Source of the DNA: Rhodococcus sovatensis
Lineage (GTDB): Bacteria; Actinomycetota; Actinomycetes; Mycobacteriales; Mycobacteriaceae
Reading direction: 5' to 3'
Length of the DNA: 64,000 nt
Assembly (NCBI RefSeq): GCF_037327425.1
Contig: NZ_CP147846.1
Span: 1,798,001 to 1,862,000, forward strand
The position numbers were made by a program, and so were the translations under genes. A model generated the notes under the pieces. That model made no database searches and was not told the origin of the DNA. It saw only the letters and a program-made list of their open reading frames with translations. Shown piece after piece: positions 43,708-52,488 of this stretch; within the stretch, counting starts at the first letter, position 1, and each line of letters starts with the position of its first letter.

Positions 43708-44379
43708 ATGACGATGACGAGGGCAACGACTGTTGCGGCGACCGACACCGACAAGACGAGCGCCGACCACGCCTACGACATCATTCAGGAACGGCTCGTG
43801 CTGCTCGACATCAAGCCCGGCGATCCGATCAACGACGAAAAACTAGGTGCAGACCTCGGCTATGGTAGGACTCCCGTACGTGAGGCGCTCAAGCGCCTCG
43901 AACGAGATCGCCTCGTTGTGGCGTACCCGCGTCGAGGAACGTTTGCGACGGCGGTCGATATGACGGATCTTTCGTCGATCTCCGAGATACGACGACACTT
44001 GGAACCGCTGGCTTCTGCCCGTGCCGCCCGCACAGCCACTCCCGATGCTCGTGAGAACCTGCTTCACTTGGCCGACGAGGTCGCCGGGATCGGTGATGAC
44101 GAACATCCGAAAGACGTGCTGCGGAAAGATGTCCAGGTCCACCGCGCGATCTACTACGCTGCAGGCAACGCGCACCTCGAAGATATTCTCATCGGCCTCG
44201 ACGCCCATGCCACGCGTATCTGGTCCTTGTTCATCGACCGCCTTCCGCATATCGCACTGCACGTTCGCGAGCACGAAGCGCTGCTGCGGGCAATCGTCGA
44301 CGGCGACGAGGAAACAGCGTCGGAACTCACCCTCGCGCACGTCGATGGTTTCGAACACGCAGTGCGGAGTCTGCTGTGA
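43708..44379 (+). CDS. GntR-family (FadR/FCD) regulator of the sarcosine/one-carbon locus
   Basis: A 223 aa regulator. The N-terminal winged HTH includes DHAYDIIQERLVLLDIKPGDPINDEKLGADLGYGRTPVREALKRLERDRLV; the C-terminal FCD domain has RKDVQVHRAIYYAAGNAHLEDIL and EHEALLRAIVDGDEETASELTLAHVDGF, with metal-binding His residues. It diverges from soxB and is the only regulator near sox and purU. It has a true HTH, unlike the FCD domain inside the BenC-BenD fusion. Confidence 0.9.
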   Translation: MTMTRATTVAATDTDKTSADHAYDIIQERLVLLDIKPGDPINDEKLGADLGYGRTPVREALKRLERDRLVVAYPRRGTFATAVDMTDLSSISEIRRHLEPLASARAARTATPDARENLLHLADEVAGIGDDEHPKDVLRKDVQVHRAIYYAAGNAHLEDILIGLDAHATRIWSLFIDRLPHIALHVREHEALLRAIVDGDEETASELTLAHVDGFEHAVRSLL

Positions 44380-44384
44380 CAGTG

Positions 44385-44403
44385 CGGCGACGTGCAGTCG
44401 CCG
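44385..44403. terminator. Hairpin between convergent gntR and FAD-monooxygenase genes
   Basis: CGGCGAC and GTCGCCG (44385-44391, 44397-44403) form a perfect 7-bp GC-rich stem with a 5-nt GTGCA loop. It lies in the 29-bp gap between two stop codons of convergent genes. There is no U-tract on either side, so it may act as an attenuating or factor-assisted terminator. Confidence 0.5.
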
Positions 44404-44408
44404 TCACG

Positions 44409-46193
44409 TCACTGGGCAGCAGGTGCAGTGAAGTAGCCGCCCCAATGCGAGCGTAAGAATTCGGCGAGCGACTCCCGAGCCTCGGACGCCGATCTGCTTG
44501 TACGCCAAGCGACATGCCCATCGGGCCGGACGAGGACCGCACCGACGTCTCCGACCTCGTACAGTCCGACCAGCTGTTCGCGGTCCGCCCCCGTCGGCGC
44601 GTCAGCTACGACAGGAACCACCCCAGGACCGGCAGCGACGAGCTCGGAGACCACCGGTACCCATTCGTCACCGGCAAATGTCAACAGTGTCAACTTGTTC
44701 GGATCGAGTGCGTTGTGCGCGTCCAGGAGTGTCCCGTCCACCGACAGCACCGCATGCGGAAGGCGGGCACCTGGATAGGACGTGGGCAGATAGTCGACCA
44801 CATCCTCGGCCGGTTTGGCCGACGGGTCCTGTGCAATCAGTGGACTGGCGTAGAGGTAGCCGAACTGCAAACCGGTGGACACGAAGTGTTCCACCTGCAG
44901 CGGAATGGCGTCGGCGATCTGCTGCCGCAACCGGGCGGATTCGGTGATCTGCGGATTCAGCCTTCGTGAGCGGCCCATCTGCTTCCGCGTTGCCGCGGCC
45001 GCGAGAGGGGCGATGAATCGACCGGGGATCTTGTTCAGCGGTGCGCGGCCCATCGCCTGAGTGGCCTTTGCCAGCATGACGTTGGTGATTCCCACCTTTT
45101 TGCCGATGGCATCCATCCGAAAGTGGTTCGCCACACTCTGTTCCGCGAACTTCTCCACAACCGGACGACGTTCGGTGTCGTAGGTATCGAGCAGTGAATC
45201 CGAGGCGGTCCCCGACAGGACGGCGTCGAGCTTCCATGCGACATTGTGAGCGTCCTGCACTCCCGAGTTGAGACCGAACCCACCGGTGTGCGGAAAGCGA
45301 TGTGCAGCATCACCGAGTAGTAGTAGCCGCCCCCGCCGGAAACTATCGGCGGTCTGCGACGTCATCACCCATGTTCCCGTGGATTCCAACTCGAAGTCGT
45401 TGCCGTTCAGCACCTTCGGCAGCATCTTCAGCCAGTACTGCCGGCTCTCCCGGGCGATCTCCTGGTCGGGATGCAGGTACGCCGTCATCAGGATGTACCG
45501 GTGGTCGGCGTGCGCAATCAGCACCCCGCAGAGGTCGGGAGTGTAGATCCAACTCAGCAACGGGCGAGCATCGTCGGGGAACAGCGTCTTCGACGTGAAG
45601 AACGCGCTACCCATGTTCGCCAGCACCGGCCCGGACAAAGAGATTCCGGCCGCATCGCGGGTCGCACTGTTCGCGCCGTCGCACGCGAGCACGTACTGGC
45701 CCCGTACCTCGGAGGATCCTCCTGGCACCGTGACACGAACACTGTCTGCGGTCGAGTCGATCGACTGGACGCTCAGCCCCCGGCGGAACTCGACCAGCGG
45801 CTCGGCCTCGAGTGCATCCCACAGCACAGGCATCAGGATGTGCTGGCCGATGTGCGAAACCATGAAGGGGCTCTGGCTCTCGACGATGGCTTTGCGTTCG
45901 GGGTCCGAGAGCAGGTCGATCGACCCGATCACGTCCTCGGCCAGAGCGCCGTACCAGCTGATCAGGTTGACGGTCTCGTGCGGCGGTGACATCGCAGCGA
46001 TCGACTTCGCCAACTCCGGGCTGTACTCGTTCCAGATCTCGAGCGTTCGGGCATTGATGACATGCGCGGCCGGATGGAACAGGGGCTTCTCCCGACGCTC
46101 GAGAACCACGCTCCGAATCCCTCTGCGAGCCAGCAGAAGTGCAGCAGTGGCTCCCGCCGGCCCCGCTCCGACGATGACGACGGGTGCGGTCAT
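44409..46193 (-). CDS. FAD-dependent aromatic monooxygenase (MhpA / pentachlorophenol-hydroxylase-like)
   Basis: A 594 aa class A flavoprotein hydroxylase: VVIVGAGPAGATAALLLARRGIRSVVLERR (ADP-binding), YVLACDGANSATRDAAGI (DG motif) and RLLLLGDAAHRFPHTGGFGLNSGVQDAHNVAWKLDAVLSG (GD motif). The C-terminal thioredoxin-like domain is also present (LLTFAGDEWVPVV). ATG 46193 overlaps the FAH gene stop, which gives ATGA coupling; longer starts read into that gene. It probably hydroxylates a phenolic acid before ring cleavage by the VOC enzyme; the substrate is not determined. Confidence 0.9.
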   Translation of the reverse strand: MTAPVVIVGAGPAGATAALLLARRGIRSVVLERREKPLFHPAAHVINARTLEIWNEYSPELAKSIAAMSPPHETVNLISWYGALAEDVIGSIDLLSDPERKAIVESQSPFMVSHIGQHILMPVLWDALEAEPLVEFRRGLSVQSIDSTADSVRVTVPGGSSEVRGQYVLACDGANSATRDAAGISLSGPVLANMGSAFFTSKTLFPDDARPLLSWIYTPDLCGVLIAHADHRYILMTAYLHPDQEIARESRQYWLKMLPKVLNGNDFELESTGTWVMTSQTADSFRRGRLLLLGDAAHRFPHTGGFGLNSGVQDAHNVAWKLDAVLSGTASDSLLDTYDTERRPVVEKFAEQSVANHFRMDAIGKKVGITNVMLAKATQAMGRAPLNKIPGRFIAPLAAAATRKQMGRSRRLNPQITESARLRQQIADAIPLQVEHFVSTGLQFGYLYASPLIAQDPSAKPAEDVVDYLPTSYPGARLPHAVLSVDGTLLDAHNALDPNKLTLLTFAGDEWVPVVSELVAAGPGVVPVVADAPTGADREQLVGLYEVGDVGAVLVRPDGHVAWRTSRSASEARESLAEFLRSHWGGYFTAPAAQ

Positions 46194-47116
46194 CGGACGA
46201 CGGTCCTCTGCATGCCCAGATCTATGGCACCGTCGGCGGTCCGGATGCCAGCGGTCACGACGTCGTCCACCGACAGGTACTTGGGGTTCTTCGCCTGACG
46301 GGCGAAGAAGAACTTCCACTTCAGCGCGGGCGGAATCAACTCGCCGACCTTCTGCACGATCCTCGGTGGTGCGGAAATGGCGGTGCCGATGGGGGTGCCG
46401 GTCAGGAGCACATCACCTGCGGTCATGTTCTGGAACCGGGCCAACCTGGTGAGCGCTTCTGCAGGCGGCGTGATCAGGTCGTTGCCGATCGTCTGATCCT
46501 GACGCGATTCTCCGTTGACGGCCAGGCTCATGTGCAACTCGGGAATTCGGCGCAGTTCGTCGTTGTCGAGGAGCACCAACCGCGGACCGAGTGGCGTGAA
46601 CGTGGGATACGACTTGCTCTCGTAGACCTGCACTTTGGTCAGCTGGATCTCACGTGCAGAAACGTCGTTGGCCACCACCAACCCAGCGACGTACTTCGAC
46701 AGCGTGTCGTCGGTGACCGTGGTTCCGATCGGAATCTCTGCTCCGACCACGATCCCCAACTCGATCTCGTAATCGAGCAAAGCGACCTCAGGTGGCTGTC
46801 TGATGGGATCGTTGGGTCCACTGATCGAGGCCGACGACTTACGGAAGAATGTGGGCTGCAGAGTCTTCGCGTCGGACCCGGCGTCGATGGCATGCGACCG
46901 ATAGTTGAGCAGCTGCGCCACCACCCGGCACGGGGCAGTGATGGGAGAGACGAGCTCGAGTTCGGCGACACTCGTGCCGGGGCCCGACGCGGCAGTGATG
47001 GCCTCGCGCTCGGCGAGCAGCTGTCCGGTGGTCTGGGCCGCGGTGTCGATGCGTATTGCGCGGTCGCCATCGAGACGCCACCAACCGTCGGCTGTGCGGA
47101 CTACGTTGACTGGCAT
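46190..47116 (-). CDS. Fumarylacetoacetate hydrolase (FAH) family protein
   Basis: A 308 aa FAH-fold protein. The core shows EVALLDYEIELGIVVGAEIP, YVAGLVVANDVSAREIQ, FTPLGPRLVL and AGDVLLTGTPIGTA, with the metal-binding E.E...D pattern of the family. Members hydrolyse or isomerise ring-cleavage products (e.g. maleylpyruvate, 2-oxohept-3-ene-dioate). ATG 47116 is used because the upstream codons have no family match. It lies between the VOC protein and the hydroxylase in one minus-strand operon. Confidence 0.9.
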   Translation of the reverse strand: MPVNVVRTADGWWRLDGDRAIRIDTAAQTTGQLLAEREAITAASGPGTSVAELELVSPITAPCRVVAQLLNYRSHAIDAGSDAKTLQPTFFRKSSASISGPNDPIRQPPEVALLDYEIELGIVVGAEIPIGTTVTDDTLSKYVAGLVVANDVSAREIQLTKVQVYESKSYPTFTPLGPRLVLLDNDELRRIPELHMSLAVNGESRQDQTIGNDLITPPAEALTRLARFQNMTAGDVLLTGTPIGTAISAPPRIVQKVGELIPPALKWKFFFARQAKNPKYLSVDDVVTAGIRTADGAIDLGMQRTVVR

Positions 47117-47157
47117 GTGAGTATTTCTCCCCCTTGTTCGTTCACGGACTACTTCGA

Positions 47158-47793
47158 TCACAGAGTTTTCGGCGTGATGGTGTTCTTGTTCGCGATCACC
47201 GGATGCCCTGGCCGAGTGCCTGCTTCCCGCCGACGAAGTTGTTCGTGGGGCACGCCGTTGCGTAGCTGGCTGAGCAGGTAGTCGGGGTCGATGTTGACGC
47301 CGATCGGGTTCTTCGCGAACTCTTCGGTGAAGAAGAACGCTGCGGTGTTGTCGGGGTCGAAGTTCTCGACCTGGAACTCGAGGCGAATCCCGTCAGGATC
47401 CTCGTAGTAGAGCGAGATAGTGGGCCCGTGGTTGATGGACCACACCGGGACAATGCCCAGACGCTTGAGTCGTACGTAGTTCTCGAGGAGCCGTTCGAGC
47501 GAGACGAAAGTCAACGCGATGTGGTCGATCCCGTATGCCTTGCGCCTGAACTTGGCCAAAGGGAAGAGGAACCGCACCGGCTTGGGCACGGCAATGATTG
47601 CCAGACGATGCGACTCGTCGTCCCAGGTCAAGAAGGTGATCCCGTCATCCTGGTAAGCGATCTCGGCACCGAAGACCGTGCCGTACCAACTCACCATCTC
47701 CTTGGTTCGGGCGGACTTCACCACCCAGTGGGCGATGTAGTCCGGTGCCACCCGCGGCGTCGTCGTACTGTGCGCTTCCTGCGTCGTTTTCAT
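47158..47793 (-). CDS. VOC-family extradiol dioxygenase-like protein
   Basis: A 211 aa VOC protein resembling a single catalytic module of type I extradiol dioxygenases. The candidate iron ligands are His in IAHWVVKSARTKEMVSWYGTVFG, His in YGIDHIALTFVSLERLLENYVRLKRLG and Glu in DPDGIRLEFQVENFD. GGAAGG precedes ATG 47793; an upstream ATG at 47808 is also possible. It is first in the operon and would open a catecholic ring made by the hydroxylase (inference). Confidence 0.82.
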   Translation of the reverse strand: MKTTQEAHSTTTPRVAPDYIAHWVVKSARTKEMVSWYGTVFGAEIAYQDDGITFLTWDDESHRLAIIAVPKPVRFLFPLAKFRRKAYGIDHIALTFVSLERLLENYVRLKRLGIVPVWSINHGPTISLYYEDPDGIRLEFQVENFDPDNTAAFFFTEEFAKNPIGVNIDPDYLLSQLRNGVPHEQLRRREAGTRPGHPVIANKNTITPKTL

Positions 47794-47843
47794 CGAACGA
47801 CCTTCCATCCGGTCACCTGTGTGTGGCCGACGCTACGTCTGCT

Positions 47844-47877
47844 TTGACTGCCAGTCAATAATTTGATCGAAGGTCAA
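47844..47877. promoter_or_regulatory. Two tandem TTGA-N7-TCAA dyads (candidate TetR operators)
   Basis: TTGACTGCCAGTCAA (47844-47858) is a near-perfect 15-bp palindrome and TTGATCGAAGGTCAA (47863-47877) repeats the TTGA-N7-TCAA frame 19 bp further on. Both lie in the 118-bp spacer between the VOC-led operon and the divergent TetR gene, 51-83 bp from the operon start. They are strong candidates for binding sites of the TetR protein at 47912. Confidence 0.7.
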
Positions 47878-47911
47878 TAGGTGACTTCTCTCGTGCACTA
47901 CAGTCGGATCG

Positions 47912-48535
47912 GTGTCGACGAACGCATCCCACGGTGCAGAGCGGTCACGCCGCGCCCGTCCCAGGCGAGATCGGCGCCAGGCGTTGATCGACGCAGCTAT
48001 CGAACTGCTGTCCGAAGGCAACAGCGTCGACATCAGCGCAGGTGCGATCACGCGCCGAGCAGGCGTAGCTCACGGGTTGCTGTTCTATTACTTCACCGAC
48101 AAACAAGGCCTGGTGGCAGCAGCCCTGGCCGACGTACTGACCAAGTTGGCCGAATCTCAGGAGCCCGAAGACGGTGAGCTCTCCGTCAGAGATCGCATCG
48201 AGGGTTTCGTGCGCCGCCACATCGAGTTTCTCGAGCGCCATCGCGCCCTGTACATCCGCGTCGTCCGCGAAGGTGAGCTCGGCGATTCAGTCGTCGAACA
48301 TGCCGTCCGAGAGGCCAGGGTCGACGGCGCACGACAGGTCGCGGCCTTGGCAGGCCTGCCGGATCCTCTGTCCTCGCTGCAAGGTGCGGCAATCTCGGGA
48401 TGGACCGGCTTTCTCGATAGGACGGCAGATGCATACTTCGATACTCCCGGCCTCGAACTCGACGAAGTGATCGAGCTGGCGGTGGACACCTTCGAAGCTG
48501 TCGTCGATGCCTCGACGCCTCGGAACCGCCTCTGA
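47912..48535 (+). CDS. TetR-family regulator of the aromatic hydroxylase operon
   Basis: A 207 aa TetR protein starting at GTG 47912. The HTH is DRRQALIDAAIELLSEGNSVDISAGAITRRAGVAHGLLFYYFTDKQGLVAAAL; the ligand domain has RRHIEFLERHRALYIRVVREGELGD. It diverges from the VOC/FAH/hydroxylase operon across the tandem dyads, so local repression with aromatic induction is the simplest reading. Confidence 0.9.
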   Translation: MSTNASHGAERSRRARPRRDRRQALIDAAIELLSEGNSVDISAGAITRRAGVAHGLLFYYFTDKQGLVAAALADVLTKLAESQEPEDGELSVRDRIEGFVRRHIEFLERHRALYIRVVREGELGDSVVEHAVREARVDGARQVAALAGLPDPLSSLQGAAISGWTGFLDRTADAYFDTPGLELDEVIELAVDTFEAVVDASTPRNRL

Positions 48536-48585
48536 CGTGGTCAAACAGGCGTATTGTCAGATTTCCTGCCGAAAGGAAGTCGACC

Positions 48586-50154
48586 ATGTTGCCTGTACGT
48601 TCAGTGAACCGTTACAGAGCAGGACATTCGGCAAAATTCCGCTTCCGTTCGCGGTTGTTCGGTTCAGCCTTCATGTCCGGCGTGCTGATACTCGCTGCGT
48701 GTGGATCGGGCGACTCGACGACATCAGGGGAATTGCCCGACGACGCACTCGCAGTGGTGAATTCTGCACCGTTCACTCACGGATCGTGGCATTGGAACGC
48801 CGTCGAGCTCGGCAGCGGTGACACTCTCTATGCGAGCAACGAGAACACTCTCAACTTTCTCGGTTCTACGACCAAACTATTCAGCACAGGTACGTATCTC
48901 GACGAGTTCGCCGCGGATTCGACGCTCGAAACACCGGTCTATTCCGTCGGCGCGCGCGACGGCTCCACTCTCACGGGCGACCTGGTGCTCGTCGGCGCCG
49001 GCGACTTCATCTTGGGCAGTCGGGGAGTGCTCGACGGGGACTTGCAGTACATCGATCCCGACGACCATATCTATGCCTACGCGATCCCGACCTCACAACC
49101 CGTCGAAGCCGATCCACTCGCCGGACTCGACAAGCTGGCCAAGGACGTCGTCGCCAAGGGGATTACATCCATCGAAGGCGATGTGCTCGTCGACGACAGG
49201 CTGTGGGATCCGTTCGAGACCAAAGAAGGAGTCGTGACCTCGATCATGGTCAACGACAACTTGCTCGACATTCTGGTCGATCCTGGCGCGAATGCGGGCG
49301 ATCCGATCGCCATGATCACGCGCCCGCAGACCGGTTTCTACGAGGTGGTCAACGAGGCTGTGACCAGCGCGACCGGGAGCGCATCCACGGCGACGGCCAC
49401 ACTCGGAGCCGGAAACCGCGTCGTGGTGAGCGGCAACGTACCCGTCGACTCCAAGCAGCTCGATTTGACCGTCTTCGCTCCCGACCCCGCGGCCTACGCC
49501 CGAGCGCTGTTCATCGAGGCGCTCCGACGCGCGGGCGTCACGATCGACACGCCACTGGACAACGCCACCGGCACGCTTCCTGCCGACTCCGCGTACACCG
49601 ACGGAAGCAAGGTCGCCTCGCTCGAATCCCCGCCGACCAGCATTCTGACCAAACTCGTCCTGAAGATCAGCCACAACCGGGGAGCGGAAACACTGCTCTG
49701 CCTCCTTGCGGTCAAGGCTGGATCCCGCGAATGCGAAGACGGTCTGACGACGGTGATCGACAAGTTCGGACCGGCCGGCATCGACCCGGGCACGGTGGAG
49801 ATCTACGACGGTGAAGGGTCCGACCCGGCTTCGGCCACCCCGTCGGCGATGGTTCGCTGGCTCACCTGGATCCACGACCAGCCGTGGGGCGACAAGCTCA
49901 AAGAAGGGCTTCCCGACATCAACCACGACGGGAAGATATTGGTCAAGAGTGGATTGAGCGCGCGTCCCGATGTCGGAGCGATGCAGTCGATGTTCGTCGC
50001 CGCCGGGCAGGCCGGGTATATGACGACGGCGAGTGGAAAGGAACTGGTTGTTGCGTTTTACGCGCTCAACGGCGTCTACCCGACGTTCGCCGACGGGTTG
50101 GCTTCCTTTCCCCCGACCGCAAAGGTCCTTACCCAGATTCAGCTCGGTAGCTGA
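48586..50154 (+). CDS. D-alanyl-D-alanine carboxypeptidase / endopeptidase, PBP4 (peptidase S13) lipoprotein
   Basis: A 522 aa penicillin-binding protein. The N-terminal export signal ends in the lipobox LAAC with Cys39. Catalytic motifs are SxxK in FLGSTTKLFST (S94, K97), SxN in ISHNRGAE and KTG-like KSG in LVKSGLSARPDVG. The S13 fold is supported by GDLVLVGAGDFIL and VLVDDRLWDPF. It trims peptidoglycan peptides outside the membrane. CTTTCCTT-type purine site GAAAGGAAG precedes ATG 48586. The lipoprotein form is less usual for this family. Confidence 0.9.
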   Translation: MLPVRSVNRYRAGHSAKFRFRSRLFGSAFMSGVLILAACGSGDSTTSGELPDDALAVVNSAPFTHGSWHWNAVELGSGDTLYASNENTLNFLGSTTKLFSTGTYLDEFAADSTLETPVYSVGARDGSTLTGDLVLVGAGDFILGSRGVLDGDLQYIDPDDHIYAYAIPTSQPVEADPLAGLDKLAKDVVAKGITSIEGDVLVDDRLWDPFETKEGVVTSIMVNDNLLDILVDPGANAGDPIAMITRPQTGFYEVVNEAVTSATGSASTATATLGAGNRVVVSGNVPVDSKQLDLTVFAPDPAAYARALFIEALRRAGVTIDTPLDNATGTLPADSAYTDGSKVASLESPPTSILTKLVLKISHNRGAETLLCLLAVKAGSRECEDGLTTVIDKFGPAGIDPGTVEIYDGEGSDPASATPSAMVRWLTWIHDQPWGDKLKEGLPDINHDGKILVKSGLSARPDVGAMQSMFVAAGQAGYMTTASGKELVVAFYALNGVYPTFADGLASFPPTAKVLTQIQLGS

Positions 50155-50197
50155 GGGGACTGATCCGAGCCGTGTACAGCGCAATTAGTGAGCCAGA

Positions 50198-51844
50198 TCA
50201 GCTGTGTCTGGCCACGCTCCGCGTGTTCGCTCGCAATGACACCGCGATGTCGTGCGTCTCGGTCGTAGTCGATCCGCCGACCACGCACTTCAGTGCGTTG
50301 TCGATGGCTTCGTGGTCGGAACCGGTCCAACGTTCTTCTCGTTGCCGCCGATACTGGCCCCAGGACGGGCTGGTGAACTGCTCTACCATCATGTCGCCGT
50401 CGTCGAGACTGCGATACAAGTTCCACGAGTAGGCCCCGGTCCGTCGACGCGCCACGCCAACCGAGGACATCGATTGGATGAACTGCCCTCTGGCGTCGTC
50501 GGTGACGCGGTACGTGACGGTGACCCGTATCGGGCCGTCATCGGGCTCAGGTTCGAAGACAATTGTCGGGGTTGGCCACGCCATCGAAACCGCACGGTCG
50601 AGAACGCCAGTCTCGGGGTGCAGCGGCAGCACCGCCACACTCGCAGCCACGAGCATCAATGCACCCACTGCTAGCGCCAGTGAATCGACAATGCCGATTC
50701 TCGATGCCAACCACCCCCACGCGAGCGAACCGACTGCCTGAGATCCCATGAACACGAGCAGATAGATCGACATTCCGCGAGCCCGCACCCACGATGCGAG
50801 GGAAAGCTGAATCGACGCGTTCAACGTGGTCAGGGTTGTGATCCATGCTATTCCCGACACCATGAGTGCCGGAATCACCAACCAGACAGGCAGCCACGCG
50901 AGCGCCGCCATTCCGACCGCATAGGCCACGGCAGATCCGGCCAATAGAGTGTTCGCACCGAAGTGGTCCCTCAACATCGGTGTGGCTGCCACGCCGATGA
51001 CGGCCCCGACACCGAGGACGCCCAACACGATGCCGTACCCGATAGACCCCAGTCGCAGAACAGACGATGTGGCCGAGGGAAGAAGTGCCCACAAGGCGGA
51101 GGCGGGAAAAGCGAAGAGCGCCGAGCGCAGGATGATTCGGCGGACTATCGGGCCCGACCGAATATAGCGGATGCCTGTGACGATCGACTCCGTGAGCCTT
51201 TCTCGATCGGCGTGTTCTCGGGTGGGGCGCTTCCACCTGGTCAGTACGCCCACCGTGGCCAAGAACGTCAACGCATTGATGGCGAATACGAAAGTAGGTC
51301 CAGCTACGGCAACCAAGACGCCGGCGAGCGCAGGTCCGATGGCTCGTGCTCCGTTGACGGTAACGCCGCCCAATGCCGACGCGGCTGGAATCTGTTCTCG
51401 AGGAACCAGTTCTGGTTGAATTGCCTGCCACGCGGGAGCCGCGAGCGAAGACCAGCATCCCAGGACGAACGTGCACGCGAGCAGACCCCACGGAGACAGG
51501 GCGTCAGTCCACGCGAGTGCTGTGAGTACTCCTCCGGTCAGCAGCGAACCGAGACCGACCACGATCAGCAGTACTCGTCGGTCCAGCGCGTCGGCCAGTG
51601 CACCCGCCAGCAGTGCTAAGAGAAGCGTAGGCAGAAGGCTGGCGGTTTGCACTGCCGCGATGATGGTCGTCGATGCCGCGCGCTCGACCAGGAACCACTG
51701 TGCTCCGACCGTCTGCATCCAGCCACCGATATTGGATACGAGCTGCGCGAGGAACAGGCTGCGGTACAGAGTATTGCGCAGAGGTGCCCACGCGGACACC
51801 GTGTCCGTCGGGTCGGAACCCGATGTCGTCGCAGAGAATGTCAT
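50198..51844 (-). CDS. MFS exporter with C-terminal dimeric alpha/beta-barrel-like domain (MFS_3 family)
   Basis: A 548 aa protein with about 12 membrane segments, beginning LRNTLYRSLFLAQLVSNIGGWMQTVGAQWFLVE, typical of the transmembrane secretion effector/EntS-like family. The intracellular loop reads GALADALDRRVLLI. About 110 residues after the last helix form an extra soluble domain (VTVTYRVTDDARGQFIQSMSSVG, WNLYRSLDDGDMMVEQFTSPSWGQYRRQ, DHEAIDNALKCVV) like an antibiotic-monooxygenase-type fold found in many MFS_3 proteins. Substrate unknown. Confidence 0.88.
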   Translation of the reverse strand: MTFSATTSGSDPTDTVSAWAPLRNTLYRSLFLAQLVSNIGGWMQTVGAQWFLVERAASTTIIAAVQTASLLPTLLLALLAGALADALDRRVLLIVVGLGSLLTGGVLTALAWTDALSPWGLLACTFVLGCWSSLAAPAWQAIQPELVPREQIPAASALGGVTVNGARAIGPALAGVLVAVAGPTFVFAINALTFLATVGVLTRWKRPTREHADRERLTESIVTGIRYIRSGPIVRRIILRSALFAFPASALWALLPSATSSVLRLGSIGYGIVLGVLGVGAVIGVAATPMLRDHFGANTLLAGSAVAYAVGMAALAWLPVWLVIPALMVSGIAWITTLTTLNASIQLSLASWVRARGMSIYLLVFMGSQAVGSLAWGWLASRIGIVDSLALAVGALMLVAASVAVLPLHPETGVLDRAVSMAWPTPTIVFEPEPDDGPIRVTVTYRVTDDARGQFIQSMSSVGVARRRTGAYSWNLYRSLDDGDMMVEQFTSPSWGQYRRQREERWTGSDHEAIDNALKCVVGGSTTTETHDIAVSLRANTRSVARHS

Positions 51845-51891
51845 CCTGGCCTCTTTCGTTACTCGCCTGGCGGGTGCGCTGAACACACGTG

Positions 51892-52245
51892 TTATCCCAG
51901 GAGCCGTTGCCAGTTTCGCGGAACCCGCTCGGCCGGACCAGGGACGGTTTGCGTGGTCGGATGGGATTCAGGGGGCGCGAGTGTCGGCCCCCCATAGGCA
52001 AATTGGTTCGATCCGTAATCCCAGAACCAGTCCTCGCCGGGTTCGAAGCTCTGAATTACCCGATGCCCAGTGGTGTGGGCGTGCCCGCTCGCGTGCTGGT
52101 TGAGTGAATCGTCGCAGCACCCGATGTGGCCGCACTTGGCACACCGGCGTAGGTGAACCCACCAGCTACCGCTGAGGTTGCATTCGACACAGCCCGTACC
52201 ACTGGGCGGCACCGTGGGATCGAGGAACGATGCGAGGTCGCTCAT
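51892..52245 (-). CDS. UBP-type zinc finger protein
   Basis: A 117 aa protein consisting almost wholly of a ZnF-UBP-like domain: CVECNLSGSWWVHLRRCAKCGHIGCCDDSLNQHASGHAHTTGHRVIQSFEPGEDWFWDY. The C..C / C..C / C / H..H..H pattern for several zinc ions is complete. The eukaryotic version binds the ubiquitin C-terminus; bacterial versions are uncharacterised. Its start overlaps the stop of a 59-codon gene (ATGA), so the two may be a functional pair. Confidence 0.85.
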   Translation of the reverse strand: MSDLASFLDPTVPPSGTGCVECNLSGSWWVHLRRCAKCGHIGCCDDSLNQHASGHAHTTGHRVIQSFEPGEDWFWDYGSNQFAYGGPTLAPPESHPTTQTVPGPAERVPRNWQRLLG

Positions 52246-52421
52246 GATTCGGGATCCTCCACGGGATCCACCGGATTGGTTCGCGGCGCGACCAGCGGAT
52301 CCGACGGAGTGAACCCGGTCAGCAGGGGAAAGTCCTCCGCTGTGAGCCTGGTGATCGAGCCGAGCTCGCTCGAATGTTGCGGGGCCGCGTCGAGCAGAGA
52401 CCGCACATGTCTGGAGGTCAT
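52242..52421 (-). CDS. Small hypothetical protein coupled to the UBP zinc-finger gene
   Basis: A 59 aa frame starting MTSRHVRSLLDAAPQHSSELGSITRLTAEDFPLLTGFTPSDPLV, acidic and proline-rich at the end. It overlaps the zinc-finger start by ATGA. No homologue is recognised. Codon use is consistent with coding, and the coupling is the main support. A GGAAGCGAG run lies upstream as a possible ribosome site. Confidence 0.55.
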   Translation of the reverse strand: MTSRHVRSLLDAAPQHSSELGSITRLTAEDFPLLTGFTPSDPLVAPRTNPVDPVEDPES

Positions 52422-52488
52422 GAAAGTCACTCGCTTCCGGAGGAGGGCCGAGTGGCGACCGATCGATCGCCACCCGGACAGTGCCGCG

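Noticed and set aside
46184..47281. 365-codon plus-strand frame
   Set aside because: Opposite the FAH and VOC genes; Gly/Arg/Asp-rich, no motif.
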